Positions 1 through 10,856 are shown, counted from the stretch's first letter. The stretch is 64,000 bases of DNA from Acidobacteriota bacterium (GCA_003388555.1 QQVD01000042.1:124001-188000), one strand, 5' to 3'. Made by a program: numbers and translations. Notes: generated by a model from the sequence alone, not told the origin.

Positions 1-9
1 GCCGGCGGC

Positions 10-28
10 CCGGTCCGCGCGGGACCGG
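10..28. terminator. GC-rich hairpin after the aldolase gene
   Basis: CCGGTCC (10-16) and GGACCGG (22-28) form a perfect 7-bp stem around a 5-base loop, just beyond the stop codon of the minus-strand aldolase gene. No T-tract follows, so termination here is only plausible. Confidence 0.35.
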
Positions 29-33
29 CTCGC

Positions 34-819
34 TCATCCGGCGACGATCGCGGCCCGCGCCGCCGCGATCTGCTCCTGCATGGCGCGCACCAGCAGGCCG
101 AAGTCGTTGCCGACGTTGACCATCTGGAAGCCGCGCTCGACCCGCCTGGCGGCCGTCTTGCCGCTGTTGCAGTAGATGCCGACCCCGACCCCCTGCTGCA
201 GGGCGTGGTCGAGCACCCGGTGCACCGCCTGCTCGACCTCCTCGTGACCGGGGTCGCCGAAGTGCCCAAGCGAGGCGGAGAGATCGGCCGGACCGACGAA
301 GACGACGTCGACGCCCGGCACCGCGACGATCTCGTCGATGGCGTCGACCGCCTCGCGCGATTCGATCTGCACCGCGATCACCAACCGGCCGTTGGCGCGC
401 GAGAGCGCGTCGGCGGTGGCGGTGAAGTAGGAGGAGGAGCGGTGCGGGCCGATGCCGCGCTGCCCGGCGGGCGGATAGCGGCAGGCCTCGACGACCTTGG
501 CGGCCTCCTGGGCGTTGTCGACCTTCGGCACCATGATCCCGTGCGCCCCGGCGTCCAGCACGCGGCCGATCAGCGAGGGCTCGAGGTGCGGCACCCGCAC
601 GAAGACGGTCTTGCCGCCTCGGTCGGCTGCCTGGATCTGCACCAGGCACCGCTCGGCGCCGGTGAGGCCATGCTCGCAGTCGATCATCAGCCAGTCGAGG
701 TCGAGGTGGGTCATCGCCTCGATGGTCGCTGGCGAGTCGAGCGCGCACCAGGCTCCCAGCAGGGCCTCGCCGTTCTTCATCCGTTCCTTGAATCGCAGTC
801 CCGGGTGCACGCTGTGCAT
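34..819 (-). CDS. HpcH/HpaI-family aldolase
   Basis: A 261-residue class II pyruvate-type aldolase of the HpcH/HpaI family, which cleaves or forms 2-keto-3-deoxy or 4-hydroxy-2-oxo acids using a divalent metal. The family motifs are present: IDCEHGL near residue 47 (catalytic His), the V-Q-I-E-S-R segment with the metal-binding Glu, and GPADLSASLG with the metal-binding Asp. Length is normal for the family. The ATG at 819 is used; an internal Met at residue 14 is a possible alternative. The gene follows the flippase-like gene on the same strand after about 107 bp, so it may have its own promoter. The physiological substrate cannot be read from the sequence. Confidence 0.9.
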   Translation of the reverse strand: MHSVHPGLRFKERMKNGEALLGAWCALDSPATIEAMTHLDLDWLMIDCEHGLTGAERCLVQIQAADRGGKTVFVRVPHLEPSLIGRVLDAGAHGIMVPKVDNAQEAAKVVEACRYPPAGQRGIGPHRSSSYFTATADALSRANGRLVIAVQIESREAVDAIDEIVAVPGVDVVFVGPADLSASLGHFGDPGHEEVEQAVHRVLDHALQQGVGVGIYCNSGKTAARRVERGFQMVNVGNDFGLLVRAMQEQIAAARAAIVAG

Positions 820-925
820 GGTGTCGTGTCGGTTCCTGATGGACGGTCTTCAGGAGCCAGCGGCTCCCGGAGAAGGTGAGCTCTCTGCCGCGCCGAGCCC
901 CCGCGGCGCGCCCGATGGCCGGACG

Positions 926-1876
926 CTACCGCAACGCGAGCCGCCACGCCGAGAGCGCGACGATGGCGTCGCCGAGCACGGTGACGGCGCGGAAGGCGAG
1001 TGCCAGGCCGCTGGCGTCGGCGGCGCCGAGAAGCGGCTCGAGGCCGATGAAGAAGATCGCCTCGCGGACGCCGAGACCGCCCGGCGCTCCCGGCGCCAGG
1101 GTGCCGACCAGCCAGCCCGCGGGCACCACCCAGAGCATGGTGGAGAAGGCATCGGGCGCGGCGGTTCCGTGCCAGCCCGCCTGCAGCAGGAGGGTGACGA
1201 TGCCGGCCGAGCCGATGAAGAGCAGAGCGTGCGCCGGGATGGTGCGCACCAGGGTGCTGGCGTTGGTGGCCAGACCGACCCGGGGCAGGTGGCGCTGCAC
1301 CCGCTCGGGCAGCCCGAGCCGGGCCAGCAGCTCGACGCCCAGCGGCCAGAGCAGCAGCCCGCCGACGACCAGGAGAGCGAGCAGGGGCAGCGGCACCGGC
1401 AGTGCTCCGGCCCAATCGGCGGAGCGCCCGAAGAGCAGCAGCAGGGCGAGCGCCGCGCCGGCGAGCGAGGCGTGCTCGAGCACGCTGGCCGTCGCCAGGG
1501 TGGACTGACGCAGGCCGAGGCGGCGCCCGAGGATCTGCCGTCCAACCAGGTGCATGGTGTTGGAGGGCAGGTACTTGGCCCACTGCGAGCGGCCGATGCA
1601 CCACCAGGCGTCGCGCAGGCTGGGAGGTGCCTCGAACGCTCCGATCAGCAGGCGCCAGGGCGCCACGACGAACAGGTAGAGGCCGGCGTAGAGGACGCCG
1701 CAGACGGCGATCGCCGCGGCGAGGTGCAGCGGAGAGACGCGGTCTCTGAGCTCGCCGAGATCGGCGACCAGGGGTCGCAGCACCCAGACGAAGCAGGCGA
1801 TCGCCAGAACGCCCACCAGCCGGCGCAGCAGCACGACCGCCGGACGGGGCGAGGGCTCGGCCGACTCCTGGCTCAC
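926..1876 (-). CDS. Flippase-like LPG-synthase-TM (UPF0104/AglD-type) membrane protein
   Basis: A 316-residue multi-pass membrane protein. The segment around W-A-K-Y-L-P-S-N, with a following conserved Arg, and the C-terminal P-G-G-L-G-V-R-E motif are characteristic of the lysylphosphatidylglycerol-synthase transmembrane/UPF0104 family. Some members act in lipid-linked sugar or aminoacyl-lipid handling. The frame stays open far upstream, but that stretch overlaps the methyltransferase and reads as low-complexity Ser/Ala/Arg. I chose the GTG at 1876, which begins V-S-Q-E-S and lies 7 bases past the methyltransferase stop. It is the last gene of the minus-strand glycan-like cluster. Transport of a lipid-linked intermediate is inferred from context. 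Confidence 0.8.
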   Translation of the reverse strand: MSQESAEPSPRPAVVLLRRLVGVLAIACFVWVLRPLVADLGELRDRVSPLHLAAAIAVCGVLYAGLYLFVVAPWRLLIGAFEAPPSLRDAWWCIGRSQWAKYLPSNTMHLVGRQILGRRLGLRQSTLATASVLEHASLAGAALALLLLFGRSADWAGALPVPLPLLALLVVGGLLLWPLGVELLARLGLPERVQRHLPRVGLATNASTLVRTIPAHALLFIGSAGIVTLLLQAGWHGTAAPDAFSTMLWVVPAGWLVGTLAPGAPGGLGVREAIFFIGLEPLLGAADASGLALAFRAVTVLGDAIVALSAWRLALR

Positions 1877-1883
1877 GGCCGGC

Positions 1884-2507
1884 TCACCGCAACCGCGCCA
1901 GCAGCAGCGTCCAGGGCAGCGGTCGGCGCTCGCCGATGACCTCGAAGCGACGACCGACCAGGTCGCGGATGGTGCGGCGCGAGAAGTGCTGCAGGTGGCC
2001 TGGCGTGTTGCCGAGTTGGCCGACGTAGGCGCCACGCATCAGGTTGAGCAACCTCCACACCGGCTCCCAGGGAACGCTGAGCAGGAGCAGTCCCGCATCG
2101 CTGACCCGGGCGATCTCCTCGACCGCTGTCTCGGGGCGCTCGAGGTGCTCGAGGACCTCGCAGGCGATCACCAGGTCGAACGAACGGTCGGCGAGTGGCA
2201 GCCGGTCCGCCGATGCGAGCAGGGGCAAGCCAGCAGGCACCTGGGCGCGCATCCGGCGCACCTCGTCGAGGCCGATGTCGAGACCGACGTAGGGCCACTC
2301 CGGCGGCACGATCTCGGCCGCGAGATCTCCGGGGCCGCAGCCGATCTCGAGCACCGAGCGGGGCGTGCCGAGCGCCGAGACCCGGCTCAGCAGCTGACGT
2401 GCGGCGCCCAGGAAGCCCGACTGCAGCCACCGGGCCACCGGATTGCGGGTACGGAACTTGTCGTAGGTGTTCCCGGTGACGATCGGGCGCCCGTCGTCGA
2501 GTCTCAA
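1884..2507 (-). CDS. Class I SAM-dependent methyltransferase
   Basis: A 207-residue methyltransferase with a canonical motif I (LEIGCGPGDLA), an acidic second-strand residue (GLDIG) and the C-E-V-L-E-H-L-E motif typical of the Methyltransf_11/UbiE-like fold. The start is a TTG whose TTGA overlaps the stop of the upstream glycosyltransferase gene, which implies translational coupling. It sits between a GT2 glycosyltransferase and a flippase-like protein, so it may methylate a lipid or glycan intermediate. That role is inferred from position, and the substrate is unknown. Confidence 0.85.
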   Translation of the reverse strand: MRLDDGRPIVTGNTYDKFRTRNPVARWLQSGFLGAARQLLSRVSALGTPRSVLEIGCGPGDLAAEIVPPEWPYVGLDIGLDEVRRMRAQVPAGLPLLASADRLPLADRSFDLVIACEVLEHLERPETAVEEIARVSDAGLLLLSVPWEPVWRLLNLMRGAYVGQLGNTPGHLQHFSRRTIRDLVGRRFEVIGERRPLPWTLLLARLR

Positions 2508-3463
2508 GGCGTCGACTCCGAGCCTTCGCGCACCTCGCCGCGACGCTGCAGGTAGCGCAGCTCCTCGAGCAGGCGGCGGTTGATCGCCAGCAGGTGGGCG
2601 AGCACCGCGATGGCCACCGCGAAGACGCCACAGACCGCCAGCACGCCCGAGGCGATCACCGACTGCACGTGACCAGTGCCCTCGCCGATGGCGACGAAGT
2701 AGACGTAGCGGGCCGCCAGCACCGCGCCGGGCACCAGGAAGAGGGCCGCCAGCCAGCCGAACAGCCGTGCCGGCGCGTAGATCACGTAGGTTGCGAAGAG
2801 GTCGAGGATGCTGCGCCGCACGTAGGTCGGGATGCTGCGGATCAGCCGGCTGGGGCGGGTCGGTCCGTTGATCCTGATCGGCACGTCGACGACGCGCAGG
2901 TTGCTGTGCCCGGCCTGGATCAGCGTCTCCAGGGTGTAGGTGTAGCGCGAGAAGACGTTCAGTCGCAGCGCCGCGTCGCGGCTGAAGGCGCGGAAACCGC
3001 TCGGAGCGTCGGCGATACGGGTGCCCGAGAGGCTGCGGACGACGGTGCTGCCGATGCGCTGGAGCACCTTCTTGACCGGCGAGAAGTGCTCGATCGAGCG
3101 GATCGGCCGCGCTCCGACGACGATGTCGGCCCGGCCAGAGACGATCGGCGCCACCAGCTCGGCGATGTCGTCGGCGTTGTACTGGTTGTCGGCGTCGGTG
3201 TTGACGACCACGTCGGCACCGAGCGCGATCGACTGCTCCAGGCCGTTCATGAAGGTGCGCGCCAGCCCCTGGTTGCCGGCGTTCGAGATCACGTGACGCA
3301 CGCCGCAGCGCCGCGCCACAGAGACCGTGTCGTCGGTGCTGCCGTCGTCGATCACCAGCACCTCGACCGAGTCGATGCCGGGAACCTCCCGGGGCAGGGC
3401 GGCGAGGGTGGTGGGCAGGTCGTCCTGCTCGTTGTAGCAGGGGATCTGGATGACGAGCTTCAT
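2504..3463 (-). CDS. Family 2 glycosyltransferase (polyprenyl-phosphate-sugar type)
   Basis: A 319-residue inverting GT2 enzyme. The N-terminal GT-A domain begins I-Q-I-P-C-Y-N-E, followed by I-D-D-G-S-T-D-D-T and the D-x-D-type metal/nucleotide motif N-T-D-A-D-N-Q-Y. The C-terminal part from about residue 230 carries two hydrophobic membrane segments, as in DPM1/undecaprenyl-phosphate glycosyltransferases. It probably loads a nucleotide sugar onto a polyprenyl phosphate at the inner membrane. Its stop overlaps the TTG start of the methyltransferase by 4 bases. The large membrane protein upstream could be the GT-C enzyme that consumes the lipid-linked sugar; this pairing is inferred. Confidence 0.9.
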   Translation of the reverse strand: MKLVIQIPCYNEQDDLPTTLAALPREVPGIDSVEVLVIDDGSTDDTVSVARRCGVRHVISNAGNQGLARTFMNGLEQSIALGADVVVNTDADNQYNADDIAELVAPIVSGRADIVVGARPIRSIEHFSPVKKVLQRIGSTVVRSLSGTRIADAPSGFRAFSRDAALRLNVFSRYTYTLETLIQAGHSNLRVVDVPIRINGPTRPSRLIRSIPTYVRRSILDLFATYVIYAPARLFGWLAALFLVPGAVLAARYVYFVAIGEGTGHVQSVIASGVLAVCGVFAVAIAVLAHLLAINRRLLEELRYLQRRGEVREGSESTP

Positions 3464-3547
3464 GATGGTGGGGGATTGGGTGCGAGTCGACGACGGATGG
3501 CGGCGGCCCTCAGCGTCCGCGGTGTCGCGAGTTCGACCGGCAGTCTG

Positions 3548-6500
3548 TCAGCTCCCGCCCAGCGGCTCGCGCTGCACGTCGACGAACTCCACGGTCTCGA
3601 TGCGGAAGTCGACGTTGGAGCGCAGCAGGATCGGGCGGTCGCGGTGGATCCACTGCCAGAGCGAGGTCAGCGGCACCAGGTAGGTCTGACTGACGTCGTC
3701 GCGGGGATCGCTGGGCAGCAGGTCGAAGGCGAAGCCGCAGCACAGGTCGTCGGTCTCGAAGGTGCCGTAGATCCGGCCGCGACTCGGTGGCCGCAGATCC
3801 GGCGGCCGCAGGTCGCTCGGCCCGGTGGGGATGCCGGGAGAGGCGCGGGCGTCCCAGCGACCGCGGATCAGCAGGTGGTTGGCGTCCCACGGCGAGACGC
3901 CGTAGGGCTTGCAGAGCATGATCGGCTCGTCGGGACGCAGCCACTCGTCGCGCGCCACCGGTCTTCCGATGCGCGGCGCGTTGGCGAGATCGATGGTCTC
4001 GTCGAAGGCGGCGAAGGCCGCCGGCAGCATCGTCAGGTCGTGCAGCTGCGGCACCTCGGAGCGCGCCGAGAAGGTCTCGACGCCGATCAGCGCCGCCGAG
4101 TCGATGACGAACTTGGCGCCGTCCGGCGGGTCGATGCGCAGTGAGCTGATCGCTTCGCCGCCCTTCGAGCGGTCGATGCGGAAGGTCACCTCGAGGAAGT
4201 CGAGCTCGGCGTAGGTGGCGACGTCACCGGAGCCCTCGACCGGCACCGCGAAGCTGTGCTCGGGGCTCCAGTTCTCCTCGCCGTGGCGCCAGAAGAACTC
4301 GAAGGCGCCGTCCTCGGAGGACGCCAGCCGCAGCCGCAGCGCCCAGTCGATGTGGTCCTCCTCCGGCGGCGCCTCGGCCCAGCGCAGCACGCGGTGGATG
4401 TAGGGGTCGTCGCCGAAGGCGCGGTACTGGTAGGGCTCGTCTTCGGAGAACTCCAGCTCCTCGACGCCGACACGCTCCGGATAGCGCCGCAGCTTCAGCG
4501 GGTACACGGGATCGTGCAGCACCATCTCGAACCCCGGCTCGGCCCAGACGTCGAACGGACCGAGCATCGCCCGCGGCTCGTAGTGGCGGTAGATCCACTC
4601 GGTGATGTGCGGGATCCGCACCTCCGCCGGACCGCCGTTGGCGCCGAAGTCGTTGCCGAGCCCGCGGCGGAAGACGACGATCGGCAGCCGGCCCTCGCCG
4701 CGCAGCCGCTCGAGGTCGGCGAGCGCCCGCCTCTGCGGCAGGTCGCCGGTGTGCTCGAGGTTGGGGATCAGGTAGGTGGGGAACTCGCGGTCGGCGACCA
4801 CGTAGAGCAGCGGCGACTCCGAGAAGTCGTAGAACGTCTGGTGGTCCTCGAGGTTCCTCTCCAGGAAGCGGATCAGCGGACCGTAGCGAGGCTGGCGCAC
4901 GATGACGCGTGCCTCTCCGGCGGTCCAGCGCCTGACCTCGAAGAGCGGCTTGTCGGGCTCGGGCAGCAGCTGCACCGCCGACAGCCGCACCGTGGTGCCG
5001 TAGATCGGCGGCGCGGTGAGCACCAGGCGCAGGCCGAAGAGCGCCAGCACCGCGGCGAGCACCATGGCGCTGCGGCGCCAGGGGCGGGCGAGCACCGGCA
5101 GCAGGCAGAGCACCATGAAGAAGGCGTAGGGCTTGAAGCCCTCGACCAGCGTGTGGCGCTCGAGGGCCCGGGTCGAGATCACCAGGCTGTAGGCGGCGAG
5201 GAAGGCGACGACGGCGGCTCGCGGGTCGGGCGCCCGGCCACGCAGCAGGGTGCGGGCGGCGAACCAGATCACCGCCACGACGGCGACGGCGGGCAGCAGC
5301 TGGTACTGCAGCAGCGACCAGATGTCGGGGTCGCCCGAGAAGAGGTTGGGCCGCGCCCGGGTGTTGGACCGCACCAGGTAGCTGTGCACGAAGAGGCCGA
5401 GGCTCTGCAGGATCGGCCGGCTCGCCAGCAGCGCACCGACCAGCGCCGCGGCCAGCAGGCCGGCGGCGGCGATGGCGGCGCCGCGCGCGAACCAGGCGAT
5501 CTCCTTCGCGGCGCGCTCGCGGTGCAGCCAGCAGAGTGCGAGCACGCCGAGCAGCGCCGGCGTCGCGGCGATGCCAAAGTCGATGCGCCAGAAGGCGAGG
5601 GCCACGAGAGCCAGGACCAGGCGCAGGTAGCTGCCGCGGCTCGGCCGGATCAGCGCCGCGGCGAGGGCGATCGGCACGATCAGGGCCATGGCGTCGTAGG
5701 TCGGCAGCAGCGCCGTCGCCGGCAGCATCACGACGAGCAGGAAGGCGGCGAGGGGTGAGAGCAGGCCGCGCAGCAGCCAGTAGAGCAGCAGCATGGTGAT
5801 CACGCTGGGCATCCACTGGAACCAGATGAAGCTGTCGAGACCGTCGGCCCCCTCTCCACCGAGCAGGGCGAAGAGGCTCTGGAAGAGCATGTCCGACAGG
5901 CTGTGCACAGGGCGCAGGTCGAGGAACGGGATCTTCCCGAACGAGAACAGCTGGTGGGTGGGCAGTGTCTGCTCGCCGCGGTGGAAGACGTCGATGTTGC
6001 GCACGCTGTACAGGTGGCTGTGCAGCCGGATGAGGCTGAGCTGCAGCAGCGAGGACGGCAGCACGACGCCGGTCATCCACCAACGCGGTGTGAACCGTGG
6101 CGGGCGCCACCATGCCAGCGCCGCCAGCAGCAGCAGCGGCAGGCAGAGCCAGCGCGCCACCGCCTCGACGCTGGCGCCGGTCCACCGGTACTGCAGCTCG
6201 TTGCCGAGGATCAGCGCTGCCGGTAGCCAGAGGAGGGGCGTCAGGGTGGCGAGGATGCGGGTCTCGCGGGCGGCCAGCTCGCGGCGGCTGCGGCCGCGGG
6301 CCGCGACGGTCGCCAGGATCAGGCCCAGCAGCGCCAGGCCCGCCGCGGTCGGCGCGTGCAGCACCGGCTCGACGCGGGCGAAGATGGCGAGCGCGAAGGG
6401 CCACGACAGCGGCAGCAGCAGCACCGCCCCCGGCAGCACCTGCCAGCCGATGGCGCCGTCGACCCAGGGCAGCAGGCGGCGCGGCACGCGGTCGCGCAGC

Positions 6501-7060
6501 GCCGGCGTGCGCAGCAGCGCACGCAGCAGCAGCAGGCCGATGATCGCCAGCAGCAGCCGGGCGTTCACCGTGAAGCGGTCCCACGGCCGCACCAGGGTCA
6601 TCACCTGCAGCAGGGCGGTGAAGGCGGCGAAGATGGCGATCTGGTGGCGATCGCGCACCTGGAGGCGCCACCGGCTGCCGACCGTCATCGTCTGCTCCCA
6701 GTGACGCAGCAGCGCGTAGAGGAGCAGCCAGAGGCCGACGCTGACCGCCACCGTCAGCACGTAGTGCGGCGTGTAGGCCGAGGCGTCGACCCCGAAAGCG
6801 AGCGCCAGCCCGATGGCGCGGTCCTCGAAGCTCGACGCCGGCTTGGCCGCCAGGAAGAGGCCGTGGGCACGCGGCACCGCCCAGGCGAGGCAGAGGGCAG
6901 TGGCGAGCAGCTCGGAGAATCCGGTGCGCCCCGGCGATCGCACCAGCGGAACCGTGCGAAGATGCGTGCGCAACGCCGCCAACCGCCGACCCAACGGCCG
7001 AAGCGGTTCGGCCAGCGCGCGCAGTCGACGCCGGCTGCTTGATCGAGTGCTCGCTGCCAT
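3548..7060 (-). CDS. Large multi-pass membrane protein, GT-C-like, with soluble C-terminal half
   Basis: A very large protein (1170 residues from the ATG at 7060; the 30 codons upstream of it look non-coding). Roughly the first 700 residues are a long series of hydrophobic segments broken by a loop with R-N-I-D-V-F-H-R-G-E and L-P-T-H-Q-L-F near residue 390. The last ~450 residues are soluble and rich in acidic and aromatic residues, with a beta-sandwich-like look near the end. The plan (polytopic N half, extracytoplasmic C half, acidic first loops) recalls GT-C glycosyltransferases that use lipid-linked sugars, and the adjacent GT2 gene fits. I do not recognise a named family, so the function is unassigned. 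Confidence 0.7.
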   Translation of the reverse strand: MAASTRSSSRRRLRALAEPLRPLGRRLAALRTHLRTVPLVRSPGRTGFSELLATALCLAWAVPRAHGLFLAAKPASSFEDRAIGLALAFGVDASAYTPHYVLTVAVSVGLWLLLYALLRHWEQTMTVGSRWRLQVRDRHQIAIFAAFTALLQVMTLVRPWDRFTVNARLLLAIIGLLLLRALLRTPALRDRVPRRLLPWVDGAIGWQVLPGAVLLLPLSWPFALAIFARVEPVLHAPTAAGLALLGLILATVAARGRSRRELAARETRILATLTPLLWLPAALILGNELQYRWTGASVEAVARWLCLPLLLLAALAWWRPPRFTPRWWMTGVVLPSSLLQLSLIRLHSHLYSVRNIDVFHRGEQTLPTHQLFSFGKIPFLDLRPVHSLSDMLFQSLFALLGGEGADGLDSFIWFQWMPSVITMLLLYWLLRGLLSPLAAFLLVVMLPATALLPTYDAMALIVPIALAAALIRPSRGSYLRLVLALVALAFWRIDFGIAATPALLGVLALCWLHRERAAKEIAWFARGAAIAAAGLLAAALVGALLASRPILQSLGLFVHSYLVRSNTRARPNLFSGDPDIWSLLQYQLLPAVAVVAVIWFAARTLLRGRAPDPRAAVVAFLAAYSLVISTRALERHTLVEGFKPYAFFMVLCLLPVLARPWRRSAMVLAAVLALFGLRLVLTAPPIYGTTVRLSAVQLLPEPDKPLFEVRRWTAGEARVIVRQPRYGPLIRFLERNLEDHQTFYDFSESPLLYVVADREFPTYLIPNLEHTGDLPQRRALADLERLRGEGRLPIVVFRRGLGNDFGANGGPAEVRIPHITEWIYRHYEPRAMLGPFDVWAEPGFEMVLHDPVYPLKLRRYPERVGVEELEFSEDEPYQYRAFGDDPYIHRVLRWAEAPPEEDHIDWALRLRLASSEDGAFEFFWRHGEENWSPEHSFAVPVEGSGDVATYAELDFLEVTFRIDRSKGGEAISSLRIDPPDGAKFVIDSAALIGVETFSARSEVPQLHDLTMLPAAFAAFDETIDLANAPRIGRPVARDEWLRPDEPIMLCKPYGVSPWDANHLLIRGRWDARASPGIPTGPSDLRPPDLRPPSRGRIYGTFETDDLCCGFAFDLLPSDPRDDVSQTYLVPLTSLWQWIHRDRPILLRSNVDFRIETVEFVDVQREPLGGS

Positions 7061-7245
7061 CTGTCTCGGCGGCTCCGGTCGGCAACCGACGGCGCATCCT
7101 AGCGCGGAGCGACGACCCGGCTCGTTGCGGCTGCGCCCCCCGGAAGACAAGGGCCGGGGCCCAGGTGAGCGGAGCCGGCCCGGTGGCGATACTGGGTCGC
7201 AGCGGCGTCCGCCGAGACCTCCAACCGAAGGAAGAGAAGCTCCGA

Positions 7246-8931
<1,686 letters not shown>

Positions 8932-9017
8932 CGTCGCGGCCGGTCTGGCGAAGGAGCCCGGACGCAGCGAAGGCGCCGCACCGCAGGTCGCGGTGTCGAC
9001 GCCTTCGTCGCTTGCGG

Positions 9018-9038
9018 GCAGCTCCGCGAAGGAGCTGC
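9018..9038. terminator. Hairpin between convergent ettA and BON gene
   Basis: GCAGCTCC (9018-9025) and GGAGCTGC (9031-9038) form a perfect 8-bp stem with a 5-base loop between two convergent genes. It could serve both directions. There is no T-tract, so it would not be a classical intrinsic terminator. Confidence 0.45.
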
Positions 9039-9063
9039 TCCGCGCTGCACTGCTGGCTCGGCG

Positions 9064-9927
9064 TCAGCTCTCGAGGTCGGCGCTGGTCAGCAGGTTGTTC
9101 TCGATCTGGCCGAACGACAGCGCCGCCGACGAGGCGAGATTGCGCGCCAGGCGGCGTTCCGCCTCGTTGCGCACGATGCCCTCGAGCCGCACCCGGCCGC
9201 GTTCGACGATGATGTGGATCGGCGGGTTGATCCAGCTGCCGCGATCGAAGAAGGTCAGGTCGCCGTAGATGGCGCGCGCCACCTGATAGCGGATCTGGTC
9301 GTCGAAGGCCGAGCTGGCGAGGATCTCGATCTGGTTGTCGACCGATCGCACGCCACGGATGTTCTCGATCCGCTCGGCGACGGCATCCTTCTTCCAGGCC
9401 TGGTAGACGACGCCGTCGAGAGTCACGGTGTCACCGTCGACCCTCGCTTCCAGCCAGTCGAAGACGTCGTAGAAGCGGTAGGTGCCGAGCGACTCCGAGA
9501 CCTCGGCGACGATGTCTGCCTCGACGCGGTCGGTGGCCTCGAGATCGATGGTGGCGACGACGCTGCGCACGTCCTCGAGCTTGCGGGCGATGCGCATCGC
9601 CTGCTTCTTCTGGTGCAGGGTCTCGACCGTGCCGCTCAGGCGCGCCTGGCGGTCGTCGACGTCGACCTCGACCGCGTCGAGGCCCTTGCGCTCGAGGCGG
9701 TGCTCGAGCAGGTTCTCGATGCCGGTGTCGACGGCGCTCGTCGCCTGGTCGGCGTCGCTGGCCAGGGCGGCCGGCGCGCCGGCGAGGATCAGTCCGAGGA
9801 CCAGCACGGCGATCGGGGTGGGCAGGAGACGGCCCTGGTGTTGATTCGGGTGTTGATTCGGGTGTCGATTCCGGTGATGGCTCGGGTGTTGGTTCTGGTG
9901 TTGGTTCTGGCGTCTGCGTTTCTGCAT
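9064..9927 (-). CDS. Exported protein with three BON domains
   Basis: A 287-residue protein starting at the ATG at 9927. A His/Asn/Gln-rich stretch (about residues 7-31) precedes a hydrophobic segment ending A-A-L-A-S, which looks like a signal peptide. Three BON-type modules follow (about 65-130, 135-205, 210-280). BON domains bind phospholipid or envelope surfaces, as in OsmY. The repetitive N-terminus is encoded by 12-bp tandem repeats and is unusual for a signal-peptide n-region, so the true start could lie just downstream. The last two modules are clearly paralogous to the next gene upstream. Role: probably periplasmic envelope maintenance (inferred). Confidence 0.8.
   Translation of the reverse strand: MQKRRRQNQHQNQHPSHHRNRHPNQHPNQHQGRLLPTPIAVLVLGLILAGAPAALASDADQATSAVDTGIENLLEHRLERKGLDAVEVDVDDRQARLSGTVETLHQKKQAMRIARKLEDVRSVVATIDLEATDRVEADIVAEVSESLGTYRFYDVFDWLEARVDGDTVTLDGVVYQAWKKDAVAERIENIRGVRSVDNQIEILASSAFDDQIRYQVARAIYGDLTFFDRGSWINPPIHIIVERGRVRLEGIVRNEAERRLARNLASSAALSFGQIENNLLTSADLES
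9837..9908. repeat. 12-bp tandem repeat, six units
   Basis: Six consecutive 12-bp units of the type GGTGTTGATTCG, with drift to GGTGTTGGTTCT. They lie inside the 5' end of the BON-protein gene and encode a degenerate four-residue H-x-N-Q/P pattern in front of the signal-like segment. Confidence 0.9.
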
Positions 9928-10217
9928 CGTTCCGTGGATCTCCGGTGGTTCTCGGTGTCGGAGGCTCGAGCCGCGGGCGATGTCGGCGACGCCGCCCGGG
10001 TCTCGGTTCCGGTTCGACAGATCAAGGCGCAACTTCCGTTCCAGACCCGGAGCAGGTGGCGAAGCCCCTCTGCCGTGGGGCGCTTCGCGGGTCAACGGCG
10101 AGCCGGAGCCGTTGCCGATCGGCGTCGACCGGTTGCAAGGCCTACGGGGTGGACGCGAGATCTTGCCGTCTCCCGCCTGTTTCGCCGCCGCCGTCGCGAC
10201 GGCGAACCAGCGCTGCC
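9928..10217. other. 290-bp intergenic region between the two BON genes
   Basis: The region upstream of the three-BON gene and downstream of its paralogue. I find no convincing ORF, no obvious -35/-10 pair and no strong hairpin. It presumably holds the promoter of the downstream BON gene. Confidence 0.3.
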
Positions 10218-10856
10218 TCAGCGGGCCAGCTCGCTGGCGAGTTGCAGGTTGTTCTCGATCTTGCCGATCGACAGCGGCGAACGCGACGCCAGCGAGCGGG
10301 CGAGCATGCGCTCGGCCTCGTTGCGCACCACGCCCTCGAGGCGGATGCGGCCGCGGTCGACGAGGATGTGGATGGGCGGCGAGGCGCGGTATCCGCGGTC
10401 GAAGAAGGCGTGACTGCCGTAGATCGAGCGCGCCACCTGGTAACGGATGCGGTCGTCGAAAGCCGACACCGGCAGGACCTCGATCTCGTCGACCACGCGC
10501 GGCGCTCCCGACAGCGCCTCGATCCTCCGGTTCAGCGAGTCGCGCTTCCAGGGCTGGAGCACGGCGCCGGAGAGGTAGACCGTGTCGCCGTCGACCCGTG
10601 CCTCGATCCAGTCGAAGACGTCGTCGAAGCGGTGGTTGGAGAGCACCCGGCCGACGTCGGCGACGAGGTCGGCCTCGACGCGGGCAGGGATCTCGGCGGG
10701 GATCTCGGCGCTCGACGGCTGCGGCCCGGCGTCTGCCGCGAGGATCGGTGCGGCACAGAGCAGGGCGGTCGCGGTCAGCGAGGCGACGGCGACGATCGAG
10801 GCGCGCCGGTGGGATGGCCGGCGAGCTGGCGGCGTGGCTCGGAGCAGGGTGGACAT
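10218..10856 (-). CDS. Exported BON-domain protein (paralogue of neighbour)
   Basis: A 212-residue protein. The ATG at 10856 is preceded by AAGGAGACC at good spacing, so the longer open frame upstream is not used. An Arg-rich n-region and a hydrophobic core ending I-L-A-A-D-A form a signal peptide. Two BON modules (about residues 55-125 and 135-205) share long runs with the downstream gene, including D-V-F-D-W-x-E-A-R-V-D-G-D-T-V and V-R-N-E-A-E-R. The pair is therefore a local tandem duplication, with the downstream copy carrying one extra N-terminal BON module. Likely periplasmic or outer-membrane associated. Confidence 0.85.
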   Translation of the reverse strand: MSTLLRATPPARRPSHRRASIVAVASLTATALLCAAPILAADAGPQPSSAEIPAEIPARVEADLVADVGRVLSNHRFDDVFDWIEARVDGDTVYLSGAVLQPWKRDSLNRRIEALSGAPRVVDEIEVLPVSAFDDRIRYQVARSIYGSHAFFDRGYRASPPIHILVDRGRIRLEGVVRNEAERMLARSLASRSPLSIGKIENNLQLASELAR

